From positions 897,948 through 961,947 of the forward strand of contig CALYLW010000056.1 in NCBI GenBank assembly GCA_944989445.1: DNA of 64,000 nt, given 5' to 3'. The position numbers and the translations under genes are program-made. Shown piece by piece: positions 1 to 11,862 of this stretch (position 1 is the first letter of the stretch; every line of letters starts with the position of its first letter). The stretch is from Ampullaceana balthica (Eukaryota > Mollusca > Gastropoda > Lymnaeidae). The notes beneath the pieces are model-generated. The model searched no databases and was not told the origin of the DNA. It saw nothing but the letters and a program-made list of their open reading frames with translations.

Positions 1-2476
1 TTTACCCTCGCCGGATTTTTTTTGATGTGACTGTTTGTATCAGTGATGACTATGAAATGAATTCAGGCTTATCTGTTCCATTTGGAGGCTTCTTCAGCTG
101 TGACAGTGGTAAGTTAATAGGGTGCAGAGTTTTAGTTGTGAGAGTGTTTTAAGGCCCCCAAAAATTGTAAAACATTTACAAGATTTAAAATGTCAAAAAA
201 CTCATACAGCCACCCTTAAAGGTTAGTTTAGTATACATTATATCCACTATTCAATCTAAACACTCCCTCCCCTCCAGCATACAAAATATTTTAAAAATGG
301 TATTTTATAACATTAATTATCTCCATGGCCTGCACAATCACAGACCAGTCAGTGCCCTCCACCTGAACAATCACAGACCAATCAGTGCATTCCACCCCCA
401 CAATCACAGACCAATCAGTGTCTTCCACCTGCACAATCACAGACCAATCAGTGCCTTCCACCTCCACAATCACAGACCAATCAGTGCCTTCCACCTCCAC
501 AATCACAGACCAATCAGTGCCTTCCACCTCCACGCACAAAACTCAAACAGCAAGATGTCTTTCTTCATCTCATCTATTGATCTAATTCTTGTTAGCCTTC
601 TCCAGCTAGGTTTCGTTTATAGACTATCATTTAGACTGTTTCTAGATGGCCCACACATCTCAATCTGGATATTTTATAATTAGCTAGCTAATATGTAAAT
701 TACAACCTATTTGAATATAAGGTCTTTATTTCCAATTTTTAAAAGATTATATTGATATTTTTTATTGTTCAGTTATCTTTTTTTTTATGAATGCTGTTGA
801 TGTTGATCATCATGCTTATTAGGGGAGATTTAATGAGATTTGACAATTTTAACTTGGCTGAATGTTATTGTTTGTGACTAAGCCTGGCTAAGATTTAAAA
901 TTTTGCCTTCTTTCCTTGGAGTTTACTTTATGTGTATAATTTTTAATATATTACATGTACTTGATCAGGAAATCCCCTTGCCTCTGAGGGTGTGCACCCT
1001 GTAGGCCTTAAATCAGAAGCTAAGCCTAAAAACTCCCTGAAATCTTTTATGGAGCAGCAAAATGGTGCTGGGGGATCATATCCTATGAGGTGTCCTGAGG
1101 GTTACAGTCAACATATGGCTACTGTTGATGTGGTATGTTTCAAAGCAAACTTAACTTTTGTCTGGATTTTGTGTCAAGCACACATGTAACATTGTTTGAC
1201 AAAAATATATAAATGAATCACATTTAATGAGTTTGATGTGTAAATTATTTTTAACAAACAAAAAATAAAATCCCATATGGAATAAAATTCTAACTAAAAT
1301 TGATTGGTTATAAACATTAAATTAAAAATTTAAAAATCTTCTTTCACTACACGCCATTTTCAAACAAATATTTTTCAAATATGGGCTATAATAAATATAT
1401 AGGATAATAATTTATTTCACTTAAATATACTGTGAAATAAAGATGGATTTTTACACTTGGAAAGATCTGACTTAGAATTTTTAAATGCCTTTCCTGATGC
1501 AAACCTGCAGTCAAAATTTTGATAAAATATAATGAAGTTAGTGATTAATCTGCAAATTTCCTCAGGGGTGTTCTATTCACTACTGTGTATTAACTGGAGC
1601 ATTATCAGGTCCTAATTTGCCACCAATTAAACGACCACCTTTTCTGATCAAGCCCCCAACTCTTCTTGATCATGAGAACTCATTGGTTATGTTTAATACT
1701 GAAACCCAGGTACGAGTACGAATAAATTATATTTCAAATCTAGTGTACTTTGATATCTTGAATTATCAATTTATATTTTTTAAAACCTAATTCTACTGAT
1801 TTTTATAACTATAACAATTTTATTAAATGGCTATAACCCTTAATTGAATCAAACACTGCAACATTTTGTTCTAATTTTTTAATAAACTTTCAGTGTCAGA
1901 TGTAATATTATTTTTTATATTTCTTGGCAGACATGGATAAAGAATGAAAAAGCAGTTCAGTTCCAACAGACTCTGAAGGCAGCAAATGTGCCACCACAGG
2001 CATCGTATAGCACTGGTCAAAATAAAGATAGCATGTCTGCTGGCACAGCTGCTGGTCAGTTTTGAACCTGTTCTCATGGACAGAGTCTAAATTAAACTTG
2101 AATAATTTGACTGATTTATATTACCCTCTTTTCTATTTTCTAAAATTTGTTTAACTAAATCAATATAAAAAATAAAATAAAAAAAATAACTCTTATGGCT
2201 TTTCAACCATTTCAGTAGTAGGGAAATAGTTTTGAGAAATGTTTAAAATCTTTCAAAATCACACATGCTGAATTTTCAAATAAAACCATCTCTTTTTTAG
2301 GTATATCTGTTGGTGCTACTCTTGCTGCAGTCATGCTGGCTACAATTATTTTGGTCCTAATACAAAGACGGAGGTCAAGGAGGAATGGAGTTTACAGAAG
2401 ATTGACCAGTGAAACCAACTATGGTTCAGTTGCTGATACTAGTGACACCCCAGACAATGTTGTGGTTAACAACTGA
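1..2476 (+). CDS. MPEG1: Macrophage-expressed gene 1 (perforin-2) homologue, 3' exons, partial
   Basis: Five coding exons are readable: 1-108 (frame starts at base 3), 969-1132, 1566-1709, 1931-2054 and 2301-2476 (stop TGA). Every junction has GT/AG and the phases agree (1, 0, 0, 1). Perforin-2 is a membrane-anchored pore-forming protein of phagosomes that damages engulfed bacteria. The N-terminal MACPF domain lies outside the window; what remains is the P2-type region. Recognisable stretches are a VCISDDYE segment, SCDSGNPLAS across the first junction, CPEGYSQHMATVD, and HYC followed by PPIKRPPF. Exon 5 encodes one hydrophobic helix of about 20 residues, then an arginine-rich stop-transfer (QRRRSRR) and a short tail with NYGSV, as expected for a type I protein with a cytosolic tail. 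Family assignment is firm; the count of upstream exons is unknown. Confidence 0.93.
331..534. repeat. 33-bp minisatellite in MPEG1 intron
   Basis: Six head-to-tail copies of a 33-bp unit containing acaatcacagaccaatcagt lie in the intron between the first two visible exons. Because 33 is divisible by three, both strands stay open and give spurious repetitive peptides. There is no evidence of translation. Confidence 0.9.
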
Positions 2477-3537
2477 GTTTTATTTCCATTTCCATCCAAA
2501 AACTCATGTCAGATGCTTCTTGAATCTATTTTTTTCCTCTAGCTTGAATATATATTAGTTTATATTTTCCATTTATGATGAGGCAAAAAGCAGAGAGAAA
2601 AAAAACCCTATAAAATGGAAACAAAAAATCTATTGCTAATCATTTTAAGTGTAATTAATTATTGAAACTATTTTATATAACGATTAGAATATTTTTTTCT
2701 TCAGAATCTTTAATTAATTTTGGTAAAATTTGATCCTAATCCCTGTTTTGTAAGTTTATATTTTCTTGTCATTCTCATTGTTTTAAAAAAAAATACTTCT
2801 CCCCTTTAAATATCTATTTTTTTACAACAAACTTTGGAGAAAAATGAAAAGAATTATGAAAAAAACTTATAGCAAACAAACGTTAGAGCCATTAAATACC
2901 TTCTTAATAAGAGAATTTTATAATAGAAAATTTTCATTCATTTTCTTACAATTGTCATTTAAAAAATATATTTCTATTTATTTATAGAGTATCTCTTTTT
3001 TTTATAGGTAAATTCTCATAAATAACATTATTTCTTACAGTATGTTTCTTCACTCTTTCGGCATTATCGCAATTTCTTGATTTCAAAGCATATTCCAAGC
3101 ATAACATCATCACATAATCTTATAAATACTCAAATAAATTTGAAATAAACAGATTGTCTTCTGACACTACCAAATTCTGCCCCCTGCCCCCCCCCCTCCC
3201 GTTCAGGTTACCTATTATAAAGTTATTTCATGAATTTTTTAATACTTATGATTATGAACATTAACATAAGAAAGAATTAGGATAAATCACAAAAATGAAA
3301 TGTCACATTGTGTTTTGTTTGAACACCTTTAACAGTTTTTTTTCCATTGTCTGTACAAATTCATGGGACAGCTTAAGTTGTTTAGAGCCTACACAGTCAT
3401 GTTATTTAAATAAAGTTTTATAGCTGTAACAGGTAGTAATTTTGTGCAAGTCTTGTTTTTATATCCCCATGAAAGGGTGCAGGTACTATCACAATGACAT
3501 AGAATGAGAGTGTAATATGTTAGAAGATCATGTAAAG
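2477..3537 (+). other. MPEG1 3' UTR and downstream AT-rich DNA
   Basis: This stretch after the MPEG1 stop is AT-rich with no coding potential. Overlapping AATAAA hexamers near 3133 and 3144 are the most plausible polyadenylation signals, though the true 3' end cannot be fixed. A C-rich tract lies at about 3180-3200. Confidence 0.45.
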
Positions 3538-4088
3538 CAGGGATGTACAAACTCCGGCCCGCAGGCCAAATGAAGCCAGCGTTAAATTTTAACTGTTCTG
3601 CAGTCTCATTTAAACAAATTATTTGACTCACTGATTTTTTCTTTAGCGAGGACATTAAATTTATAAGAAAAGCTGAAATTATGCTCTTTTCCAGCACAAA
3701 ATGTGATTATCAAATATCAATGAATGAATTTTTAGAAGATGTACTTAAAATTTTAAGAGTTTTATCATCAGAATTTTTTTACACAAACTATTAGCCTCTA
3801 GTTATATTTCAACACATTTTATCTATTGTAAGATACAAAGCTTCAAATGCACATATTAATTCAAAAACTTTGACATAATTTATCCATTTTCCATATTTCT
3901 AATTACGTTATAAGTTATTTTAAGGTCTCTTTAATTGCTACAGCATTGTTTTCCCTTTCCTCACAAAATATCACTCTTATAAGTAAAAAAAAACCTTCTG
4001 GTTCCTTCTCTTAATCCGCCCCCACCTCTACATCACCCCCTTTTACTTCATGGAATATGGCCCTCTTTACAAAATGTTTGGACCCTTG
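3538..4088. mobile_element. Non-autonomous hAT element
   Basis: The element begins CAGGGATGTACAAACTCCGG and ends in the imperfect inverse, a TTTGGACCCTTG terminus. It is flanked by a perfect 8-bp target duplication, atgtaaag, at 3530-3537 and 4089-4096. Eight-bp duplications and CAGGG-type ends are hAT hallmarks. No transposase is present. An open frame crossing the left end on the minus strand is judged spurious. Confidence 0.88.
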
Positions 4089-4654
4089 ATGTAAAGGAAG
4101 CAGAAGTCTAGTGAATTCCTCATCCCACTCCCACAATAAATTTCTCAAAAGTTCATTAAGCTAGACATGACCTTTGGTCATAGCTACCCGAATGTAGCTT
4201 TCAATCACACAATTTCATAACTTGATAATTAAATAATTAGTTATAATTATTATAGGTTGGAAAATATCATTGGGAAATATGACATACCTGTGCAGTTCGA
4301 TGAATGTGATGATAAATGACGACGTTAATGATGGTGTTACTGCACACGTATAATGAGGCCTTGAAATCAAGTTGGAAAGTGTCTTATCGTGGCACAACTT
4401 TTGCCCTGTTTAAACACATCTACCGATGGTCATCGTCTTCCTCTTGGGCTCACAAGAGGAATCTTTCGCAGGGGCACGGCGCTTAGGGGGGCTTTGTAAG
4501 AGCTTAACGAAAAGTTAATTTCGAACAAAACACTAAAATACGTGAGAAACAGTTGACAGCGTGAAAGAGAGTAGCGAAATACAACCCGACGAAACAACGC
4601 TGCTTTTCGCAATACGGCTGCCTAGATGGCGGTGTATTATTTTTAATGTTTATT

Positions 4655-4734
4655 TTTCGATGAATATTTTTTTAAAAACCGCGATGCACTGAGACCGCAA
4701 AACTTGAACCGCGAAGGGGCGAGGGATTACTGTA
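4655..4734. mobile_element. Right end of a pogo/Tigger-like element
   Basis: The sequence runs through paired GCGATG and GAACCGCGA blocks to GGGATTACTG followed by TA. Read in reverse this is TA-CAGTAATCCC, the classic Tigger-type inverted-repeat end. No matching left end was found; 4430-4650 may be more of the same body. Confidence 0.5.
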
Positions 4735-5435
4735 TATCTTATTTATAGCTGTTTGAAAAGGCCACTCTGTATTTGCTGTGGGACTCACCGATTTACCTAA
4801 AGCAGCAGCCCTTAATTTTAACACATGCTTACACTGCTTGGTGCTTATTTTAGATCTTACTGTAGCATAATTGATAATTTATTGTCAGAGCATATTATCG
4901 CACAAAACCACAAATAAAAATCATAGAAGATATCAAGTAAGTAAAATGCTTTTAAAAAATTGCCATCGTTATTTAGACAAAGAAAAGAGTTTATAAAATT
5001 TATTTTAAAAAAAAGGGGGGGGGGTATGTACAGATAATTAAATTTAACTATTTTTTTAATTGGAGAATAAATATTTAATGTTGGGTTAATATAATATTAT
5101 TTTTCAGAAGATCAAACGTTTAAATTTTTTTTTATTAAATGTAAACTGTAAACAAATTGAATCTGTTCTAATAGCACTAGTACATTATAATAAAAAGGAA
5201 TTAATTCATGTTATTTTGTATCCTTACTTATTTGATATTTGTTAAACTCATCACATTTTACAATGTTGATTTTATTCTTTATAAAAAGTTAAAATTAGTA
5301 TAAATTATATATTGTTGTGTGAGGGTGTTACTTTTAAATGTTGTCATTTTTAAATAGAACTGAGATAAGGATTAATCTTAAATTAGAAAAGTTAAATTGT
5401 AAAATGATCAGTCAAAAAATTGAATTTCTATCATT
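4735..5435. other. AT-rich unassigned DNA
   Basis: Nothing identifiable was seen here apart from homopolymer tracts, including a G-run near 5017. Confidence 0.5.
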
Positions 5436-5439
5436 TTTA

Positions 5440-5612
5440 AGCGTGGGTGAATCATTATATTGGCATCGGTGAATCATATGGGCATAGATGAATCTTTATG
5501 TGAACACGGGTGCATCACTTTTATATGGGCATGGGTGACTCATTATGTGTGCATGGGTCAATAATTATTATTGGCATAGTAGATGAATCATTATTATAGG
5601 GACATGGGTTCC
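5440..5612. repeat. Degenerate about 23-bp tandem repeat
   Basis: Variants of gggcatgggtgaatcatta recur about seven times with substitutions and indels. A related gcatgggtcaataat occurs singly at about 7607. This looks like an old, decaying minisatellite. Confidence 0.6.
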
Positions 5613-6074
5613 AGTAATGAAGCCTCAAGCTTATGTATGGCCATACAATAAAATGATGCTTCGGACTTAAGGTGCAAATGCGTGGAAATTTAGAATATAA
5701 TTAATTAAGTAACGATCTAAGTTATTTCTGATGTTTGTTCAACCTAAAAATACTGATCACAGATTTACAATTTTAAAAAATCAGAAAAACTACCAGAGAC
5801 AAAGTCGCAGGAAAAGAAAAAAAAACTTTAAAAAAAAGTTATAAATGAATACAAGCAATTAAAATCTATAGCTATTGAGCCAAGCTTTTTTTTTCTTAGT
5901 AAGAAGAACTTCTTACTATGAAAACTTTTGTACAACTCCTTATAAATGATCAGAAAAATAAACATTTTCAAGAAATATTCCATCGTAAAATACCCCATAA
6001 ACAACATAAACTTTAAATTTATTTGCACCAATGTTAACAAGTAGTATCAGTGCCATACGTCATTTACATATCAA

Positions 6075-6195
6075 CAAGAGACGTCAGAGCATTGCCACTC
6101 CAGATACGGCTTTCAAACAAGAGACGTCTGCAGTGACAAGCAAGAGACGTCAGAGCATGGCCACACCAGATACGGCATTCAAACAAGAGACGCCC
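6075..6195. repeat. 66-bp tandem duplication
   Basis: Two copies of a 66-bp unit start at 6075 and 6141, each carrying caagagacgtcagagcat and a later caagagacg sub-repeat. The local open frame is a by-product of a unit length divisible by three. Confidence 0.7.
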
Positions 6196-6313
6196 GTGTC
6201 CTGTCAAACAACATTTATGACTATACATTAGGATTAATAAGCCAAAGACTTTGTTATGAGCATGCTTTACTTAACTCAAAGAGTTGGATGTTTGTTTTTA
6301 AAGTCCACTAAAA

Positions 6314-6724
6314 GAGGACGTCCATAACTGAGGTCACGCAATTTTGGATGATTTTACCCCCTCCTTCCCCCTCCTGGTTACACTTCGTCACAAAAACTAA
6401 GATCCCCCCCCTCCAATATGACGTCACAAAACCCCCAAAAAGCTGTATTTTCTAATAGAAAATTAGTATGTTGCCAAATAACTTTTTTGTCATTTAAATA
6501 TGTATTTAGTGTAAGTTTCCACTCTAATATCGTCACACGTGTGAAGCCATTGAAAAAGACACTAAATAAATTGCGAGAAAACAAACATTTCAGAGAAACT
6601 TTTATTTAAAGTTGCGCGTTTACGCCACATTTCTTAAACACTCCCTCCCCCTCGTCACACATCGTCACAAATGGGAGTCCCCCTCCTCCCCTCTAGGCGC
6701 GTGACGTCATTTATGGATCGCCCC
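6314..6724 (-). mobile_element. TGACGTCA-MITE, copy A
   Basis: Ends resemble GGCCGTCCATAAATGACGTC in inverted orientation, with C/G-rich subterminal tracts and the family's interior words (aactttaaataaaa, taaatat) on the minus strand. Terminal bases are eroded. It belongs to the same family as 7191, 14604, 23645, 35637 and 57299. Confidence 0.75.
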
Positions 6725-7190
6725 ACAGAGGGTGTTTTTGCTATTATTTATTGGCCACACAAATTGCTGAAACCGAGTTGTTGTTTTTTTTTACATTTAA
6801 ATTAATTTATCTTGTGGTAAATTGATCAAAAGTATTTTTTTCTTTAGTGTTTTAATATAAGATGAATCGCCAACGCATTGTTGGTTAAAAGGTTAAGTTC
6901 TGTCCCGTCATCTATAGCGATTGGTCTCTCAAACACACATGACTCCTACAGCCAATCATATCAAGTTTACGCAAACGTTCAAAACTAGTAAGTTTTTGGT
7001 GCATTATTTCTTCCAAAACTTTATTTTGAGTTATGCGCGTTGGGATTTATAGTCAAAAGCTCTGTTTTTACGAGTTATTTATTTTAACTATAATGAATAG
7101 TATTTTTGACGTGATGGACATGTATGCCGGTCAAGACGGCTGTTGAAGGGGAGTTACAACATGCCACCGAACGGTGGAGGAACGTCCTTG
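6725..7190. other. Unassigned spacer
   Basis: AT-rich DNA between two MITE copies. No gene or repeat was recognised. Confidence 0.4.
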
Positions 7191-8053
7191 GGGGCCGTCC
7201 ATAAATGACGTCACGCCCCTGGGGGGGGAGGGGGTCACACTTTTGTGACGATGCGTGACGAGGGGGAGGGAGGGGGTTGAAGAAATGTGACGTCACATCA
7301 AACGGGTAACTTTAAATAAAACTTCCACTAAAATATTTGGTCGCTTACAATTTATTTAATGACTTTTTTAAAAAATCAGTGCTTCTCAATGTGCCGGTCA
7401 GTAGGCCATCAGACGCTGGTTGGCGTAAGCTATCGAGACACGAAAAATATATATAATTTTAATCCTTAAGTTTGAGAATCCTCAAGATAACATGAAATTG
7501 TTACACTGCGTCGTTTGATGTTGACATCAAAGCATTTGTTATGTAACCGCAACTCTTTTTGGTTCTCTCGTGGCAGGAGTCGTACTTTTTTGCCCGTTAC
7601 ATGTGTGCATGGGTCAATAATACATTTTGAAAATGTTATTTTTAAATTTTTTTCTAAACAAAGACGTTAACCGTGATGATTAATAGTCAATGTTTAATTT
7701 GTATGCATTAAAATAAAATATAATCTAAAGATGTTAACACAGTTCGATTTCTGAAGGCCGGTTAACGCTTTTAAAAAATGCTTCACGCGGGTTACAATAT
7801 TACAATGTAGACCTTCACTAAATAAATAATAAATACTTAAATGACAATAAAAAGTGATTTGAAACATACTTATTTTAAAATAGAAAATAAAGTGGTTTTT
7901 TTGTTGTTTTTTTGTGTGGAAAGGGGGGGGTCAAAGATTTGTGACGTATTTTTAGAGGGGGGGGTCTAAGTTTTTGTGACGACGCGTGACAAGGGGGGGG
8001 GGAGGGGGTAAAAAATCGGCAAAAATCGCGTGACGTCATTTGTGGACGGCCCC
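7191..8053 (+). mobile_element. TGACGTCA-MITE, copy B, interrupted
   Basis: Perfect GGGGCCGTCC / GGACGGCCCC ends are flanked by TTG on both sides (7188-7190 and 8054-8056), consistent with a 3-bp target duplication. G-rich subterminal blocks sit inside both ends. The copy is about twice the family length because of an insertion at 7377-7771. Confidence 0.85.
7377..7771. mobile_element. Probable hAT insertion inside MITE copy B
   Basis: A block starting CAGTGCTTCTCAATGTGCCGG is bounded by direct repeats taaaaaat (7369-7376 and 7772-7779). The right end retains ggccggttaacgctt, only loosely inverse to the left. Removing it restores the MITE's normal length. The duplication is low complexity, which lowers confidence. 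Confidence 0.55.
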
Positions 8054-8507
8054 TTGGATGGCCTTGGTTGCTCGTATATATATAAATTCTGTTTATGAAC
8101 AGTTCTATCCCTGAACTGTCTACAAATACTATCTTCTTTTGATCTATTTTGGTGCTGTGCTTCTTTTTTCCGCAGACTTCATCAGATAAATGAACACAAC
8201 TTAATTTAAACAGATTTTCGCACGGGAAGCATGCTGCTTAGTCTCGAGTGTTCAACGCTCCCCCCCACCCCCGTTCTATGGCCTAAAAAAGTTCCCCTTG
8301 TATTTCTCATAAAATACAGTATTTATGTCCGAAGCATTCAACACAATAGTGTTGGCTATTTTATTTATTAATTTTTAAAATTATTTTTGTTGTTGTTGAG
8401 ATCTGCACATGGTCTAAAGCCTAATCCGTTCTTCCCTTAGACAAAATGAAAGGGGAGCTTTTAACCTTTTTATTTAAGCGATATCTTTATTTTGCATTAC
8501 ACTAGAC

Positions 8508-8686
8508 CAGTGGTGGCGAACCTTTTTGGGGCCGCGTGCCCAAAATTCAACAAAAACCTACTTATTTATAGCCAAGTACCAACACTCCTATGAAACCAGA
8601 AAATGGGGCTTTGGCTTAGCTGGTTTCATTAAGGAAGTAATATTTTAGTCGCGTGCCGGCTGATGAGGCTCTTTTCGCCATCACTG
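8508..8686. mobile_element. Short hAT MITE (179 bp)
   Basis: Ends are CAGTGGTGGCGAACC and, inverted, CAGTGATGGCGAAAA. Flanks cactagac and ctttagac match at six of eight positions. It contains GCGTGCC words near both ends, typical of hAT MITEs. Confidence 0.8.
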
Positions 8687-8694
8687 CTTTAGAC

Positions 8695-9204
8695 ACGTTG
8701 GGAGAACATGGATGCAACAAAATTTGGGAACGAATTAAACTTTGTATTAAGAAGAGTTTTCACTAATTGTTCACAATATGGAGCATGCAATGAGATGCTG
8801 CGTGATAAAACTACTAAACATAGGATACTTTGTACATAATTTAAACGTGATTTGTCTTGTCTTTTCTATACAGACGTTCCACATTACATTTCCTAAAGAA
8901 AAAAATATATACCTACTTTTAATTGAAAATTTGTTTCATATTATACTTAAAAAAAAACTCTTAAAAGAAAGCACGCCTTCTAAAAAAATATGAAAAAGAG
9001 TTTCCCAACAAAAATTTAGCGTTGCTACAATTATTGCATGTGGAAAAAAAATAACCAGGCTTTTCTTTGAAGTTAATGTTCTTTGATTAGCAGGTAATGG
9101 CCGCAATAAATGTTAGCGCACGACAGGGTAGCAAGGGAGGGCCGCAATTAATGTAAGCACGCTGTATGCATGCAAGCGCCACAGTCAATATATATTTTAT
9201 TCTA
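8695..9204. other. Unassigned AT-rich DNA
   Basis: No convincing gene. A 71-codon open frame at 8778-8993 is AT-driven and has no recognisable domain. Confidence 0.4.
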
Positions 9205-9724
9205 GACGCCCCGCGGCGTAGCATACGCCGCAGACTTGCTCATGGAGAATGCAAAGAAAGTGGAGAAAGAACGGACACAAACTACAGCACGAACAAATCA
9301 AAACAACGCGAGTGAATGTCGGTTGCGGGTAGGGGGGGGACTGCCAACTCATTGTTGGTTTCGAGACATTTGCAGGCGAAATTCGGTACACCCCTAACTT
9401 CTATGAAGGCAGCTATAAAACGATGATCGGTTTAAAATCGGAGTTACGTAATCGATAATCAGTTTCCAGAAAACAACAACACGCAATTAACAACCATAAA
9501 TATGACTATCCCTCGCTAGGTTCGGCCAATCACAGTTTATGTTTAAGGGATGGTAGTATTAATATTAAATTGGAGGTGGGTAACAACAACCTCAGTGTGA
9601 ACATATCTTTACGTTTACTCGCTATTTTTTATTTACTTAGTGCTGCTTTTTGTGTCTGTACTCTCAAATGTTCTTTGCAATGTCTATGATGAGCAAGTCT
9701 GCGGCGTATGCTACGACGCGGGTC
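9205..9724. mobile_element. Inverted-repeat element with palindromic GCGGCGTA ends
   Basis: The arms at about 9205-9300 and 9630-9724 are inverted copies. Both hold gcggcgtagcatacgccg next to cagacttgctcat, then words like gcaaag and acacaaa. The outer motif is itself nearly palindromic. A third isolated copy of the motif lies at 9828-9850. This looks like a MITE-like foldback element of unassigned superfamily. Confidence 0.65.
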
Positions 9725-9924
9725 TCTCCAGAGTTCCTTCTTTTCATTCACTCACAGTCGTTTGCCCAAACCCACCCCATTTTGACAACTGTGTCTTTCA
9801 GGAAGTCTTCACCCGTCACTAAATCACTAGCGGCGTATGCTACGCTGTGGATCAGCTAGTGTTGGCAATAAAGGGGTAAAAGAACGGACACAAACAGACA
9901 TTTTTAAAAATTAAAAAAAAACAA

Positions 9925-9998
9925 TGTTTTCGCTGGGGCTTGAACCCAGGACCTCCCCGTATGAGCCGGACGTGATAACCAGTACACTACGAATGTCA
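9925..9998 (-). tRNA. tRNA-Val-like sequence (pseudo-tRNA or SINE head)
   Basis: On the minus strand the sequence reads as a cloverleaf-like unit: A-box region gtagtgtactggttatcacg, loop ctcatac, and B-box ggttcaagccc. It resembles animal tRNA-Val, but the anticodon position reads CAT rather than CAC, and the acceptor stem pairs only partly (TTCG with CGAA, then mismatches). It is therefore more likely a decayed tRNA or the head of a SINE than a working gene. Confidence 0.6.
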
Positions 9999-10204
9999 CA
10001 TTTCTGTGAAGGAACAATGCAAGTGAACGGCAAGTGAACGCAAGAGTTTTGTTACCACCCACTCCCGCCCCCCTTTTTTTTCCATCCCACCACGCTTGCC
10101 AACAGTGATTAGTTGACCCAAGCGAGGGTCATTCGTCATGCTCGGTTGCACATACTTGCAGCTTGCTTGCCTCGCATGGTCCCATGAAGAGAATTATATA
10201 TATA

Positions 10205-10815
10205 GATATGCTATTTAAATATTATTTATTCATCTGATCGCCATGAAACTTTGTTAAGTAGTTGAAGGTTTCTACATACTTTTTTTCTTCTAAATTACCT
10301 CTGACCATAGGCTGGGAGCCCCAAAATGTCGTTTTATCCTTATAGAAGCTATTAATTAAAAGTATTTTAAACATTGGCTAATGGGTAAATAGATGGATCT
10401 TGACCAAACTTGGTATATAGAAACTCAGTGGCCCATATTAATGTGATATAATGCATTGAACTCCTAATGTCTATTCATTTGAGTCCGGGGACCAAAAATA
10501 TTTTTTTGTGTGTAGTTGTTGTAAAGTTTAGATTCCAATCTTCAGGGCTTTTGAACTATACATCCTACATCGATTGGACCTTAAACTATTTTTTTTGTCT
10601 CATATAATCTATCTTAATATTGCTTTATTCATCTGATCGCCATGAAACTTTGAGAAGTTGTTGGTTACACTTACGTGAAGATTTTTGGCATATTAAAAAA
10701 AATACCATTGGTTGATTTCATTGAATTTACCTTCTTCTGACATCTTTGCTACCCGCGACGCGTCAGGAAATGTATTAACACACACACACACATTTATTTA
10801 TATAAATATATATAC
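10205..10815. repeat. Dispersed-repeat DNA with duplicated ctgatcgccatgaaacttt
   Basis: The phrase cattcatctgatcgccatg with following aaacttt occurs at about 10228 and again at about 10627, in similar contexts. The stretch ends in ccgcgacgcgtcaggaa followed by an (AC)n and TATA tract at about 10780-10815. It is probably a remnant of a repetitive element; its class is not recognised. Confidence 0.45.
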
Positions 10816-10925
10816 ATGTACCTGCTTCCTTGTAACGAGTTCACTGGACGCATGTGGAGGTCAAAGTTGAAAAATGTCTCTTTTCTCTTCTAAAGTGGGT
10901 TAGTGTACAACATATCATATACATC

Positions 10926-11128
10926 CGACAGCAGGAAGTGGCTGACAATTGATTGTCACAACAGCAGGAAGTGGCTGACAATTAATGGTCATGACAGAAG
11001 GAAGTGGATGACAATTGATGGTCACGACATCAGGAAGTGGCTGACAATTGATGGTCAAGACAGCAGGAAGTGGATGACAATTGATGGTCAAGACAGCAGG
11101 AAGTGGCTGACAATTGATGGTCACGATT
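10926..11128. repeat. 33-bp minisatellite
   Basis: Six copies of a unit containing aggaagtggctgacaattga. It is open in frame on both strands only because the unit length is a multiple of three. Confidence 0.9.
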
Positions 11129-11159
11129 CCAGTCCTTTCACAAACAACGCAAGCTTATA

Positions 11160-11852
11160 AAAGACGTATAAAATCACACACACATCTACATGTATTTAAT
11201 TCCAAGGTTTACTATGAGGGAAGGGAAGATTGTTGTAGTCTTTGAAATGATAATTATTTTAAAATCTCTTGTAACTAATGAGAATGGAGAAGTGTTGGCC
11301 ATGAAGGCTCCTTTGTGTGGAAATTTGGATGAATTGTACATCCGATGCATGCCGGGAAGGAGGAATGACTAGACGAACATATAAGCAGAGTTGCAATACG
11401 AACTTTAGATTAACTTGACTCAACATATTAGTATCTCTTCGTTTAAATTACAATAGTTTCTTTTGACTTATACAGAGTGAGTTTTATGTTTTAACTGGGC
11501 AAATCTATTTATTTGTTTAGAAACGTTAGTGTTATCTTCTAATTGCTCTAATTATTTATTAAAAATTCTTGTACACAAAATCAACGTAGATCTACTCTCT
11601 TAATAAAACAAGAAATAAAAACTCGAATGAGTATTTAAACGCAATTTCCAAAAAAGAATTTCCGATTTTTTTAATCAAGGGAAATCATTCGAGTCACACC
11701 AAGAATGTGTCAATATAATGCGCACCACGCAACAATCCAACATAAGACATAAGCAATCACAAAGCGGGAAAACCCCAATAACTAACATTCTAGATTACAT
11801 TAAAAGTCATTTCAAATCACTAATTCTGAAAATAAACAAATCTACAAATAGC
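11160..11852. other. Unassigned DNA
   Basis: No recognisable gene. A 60-codon open frame at 11190-11372 has no domain signature or splice context that would support it. Confidence 0.4.
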
Positions 11853-11862
11853 TGCTAAAATT

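Noticed and set aside
1871..2077. Minus-strand ORF of 68 codons
   Set aside because: It is antisense to MPEG1 exon 4.
3389..3697. 102-codon minus-strand ORF
   Set aside because: It spans the left terminus of a hAT element and its flank, so it cannot be an ancestral gene unit. No domain was recognised.
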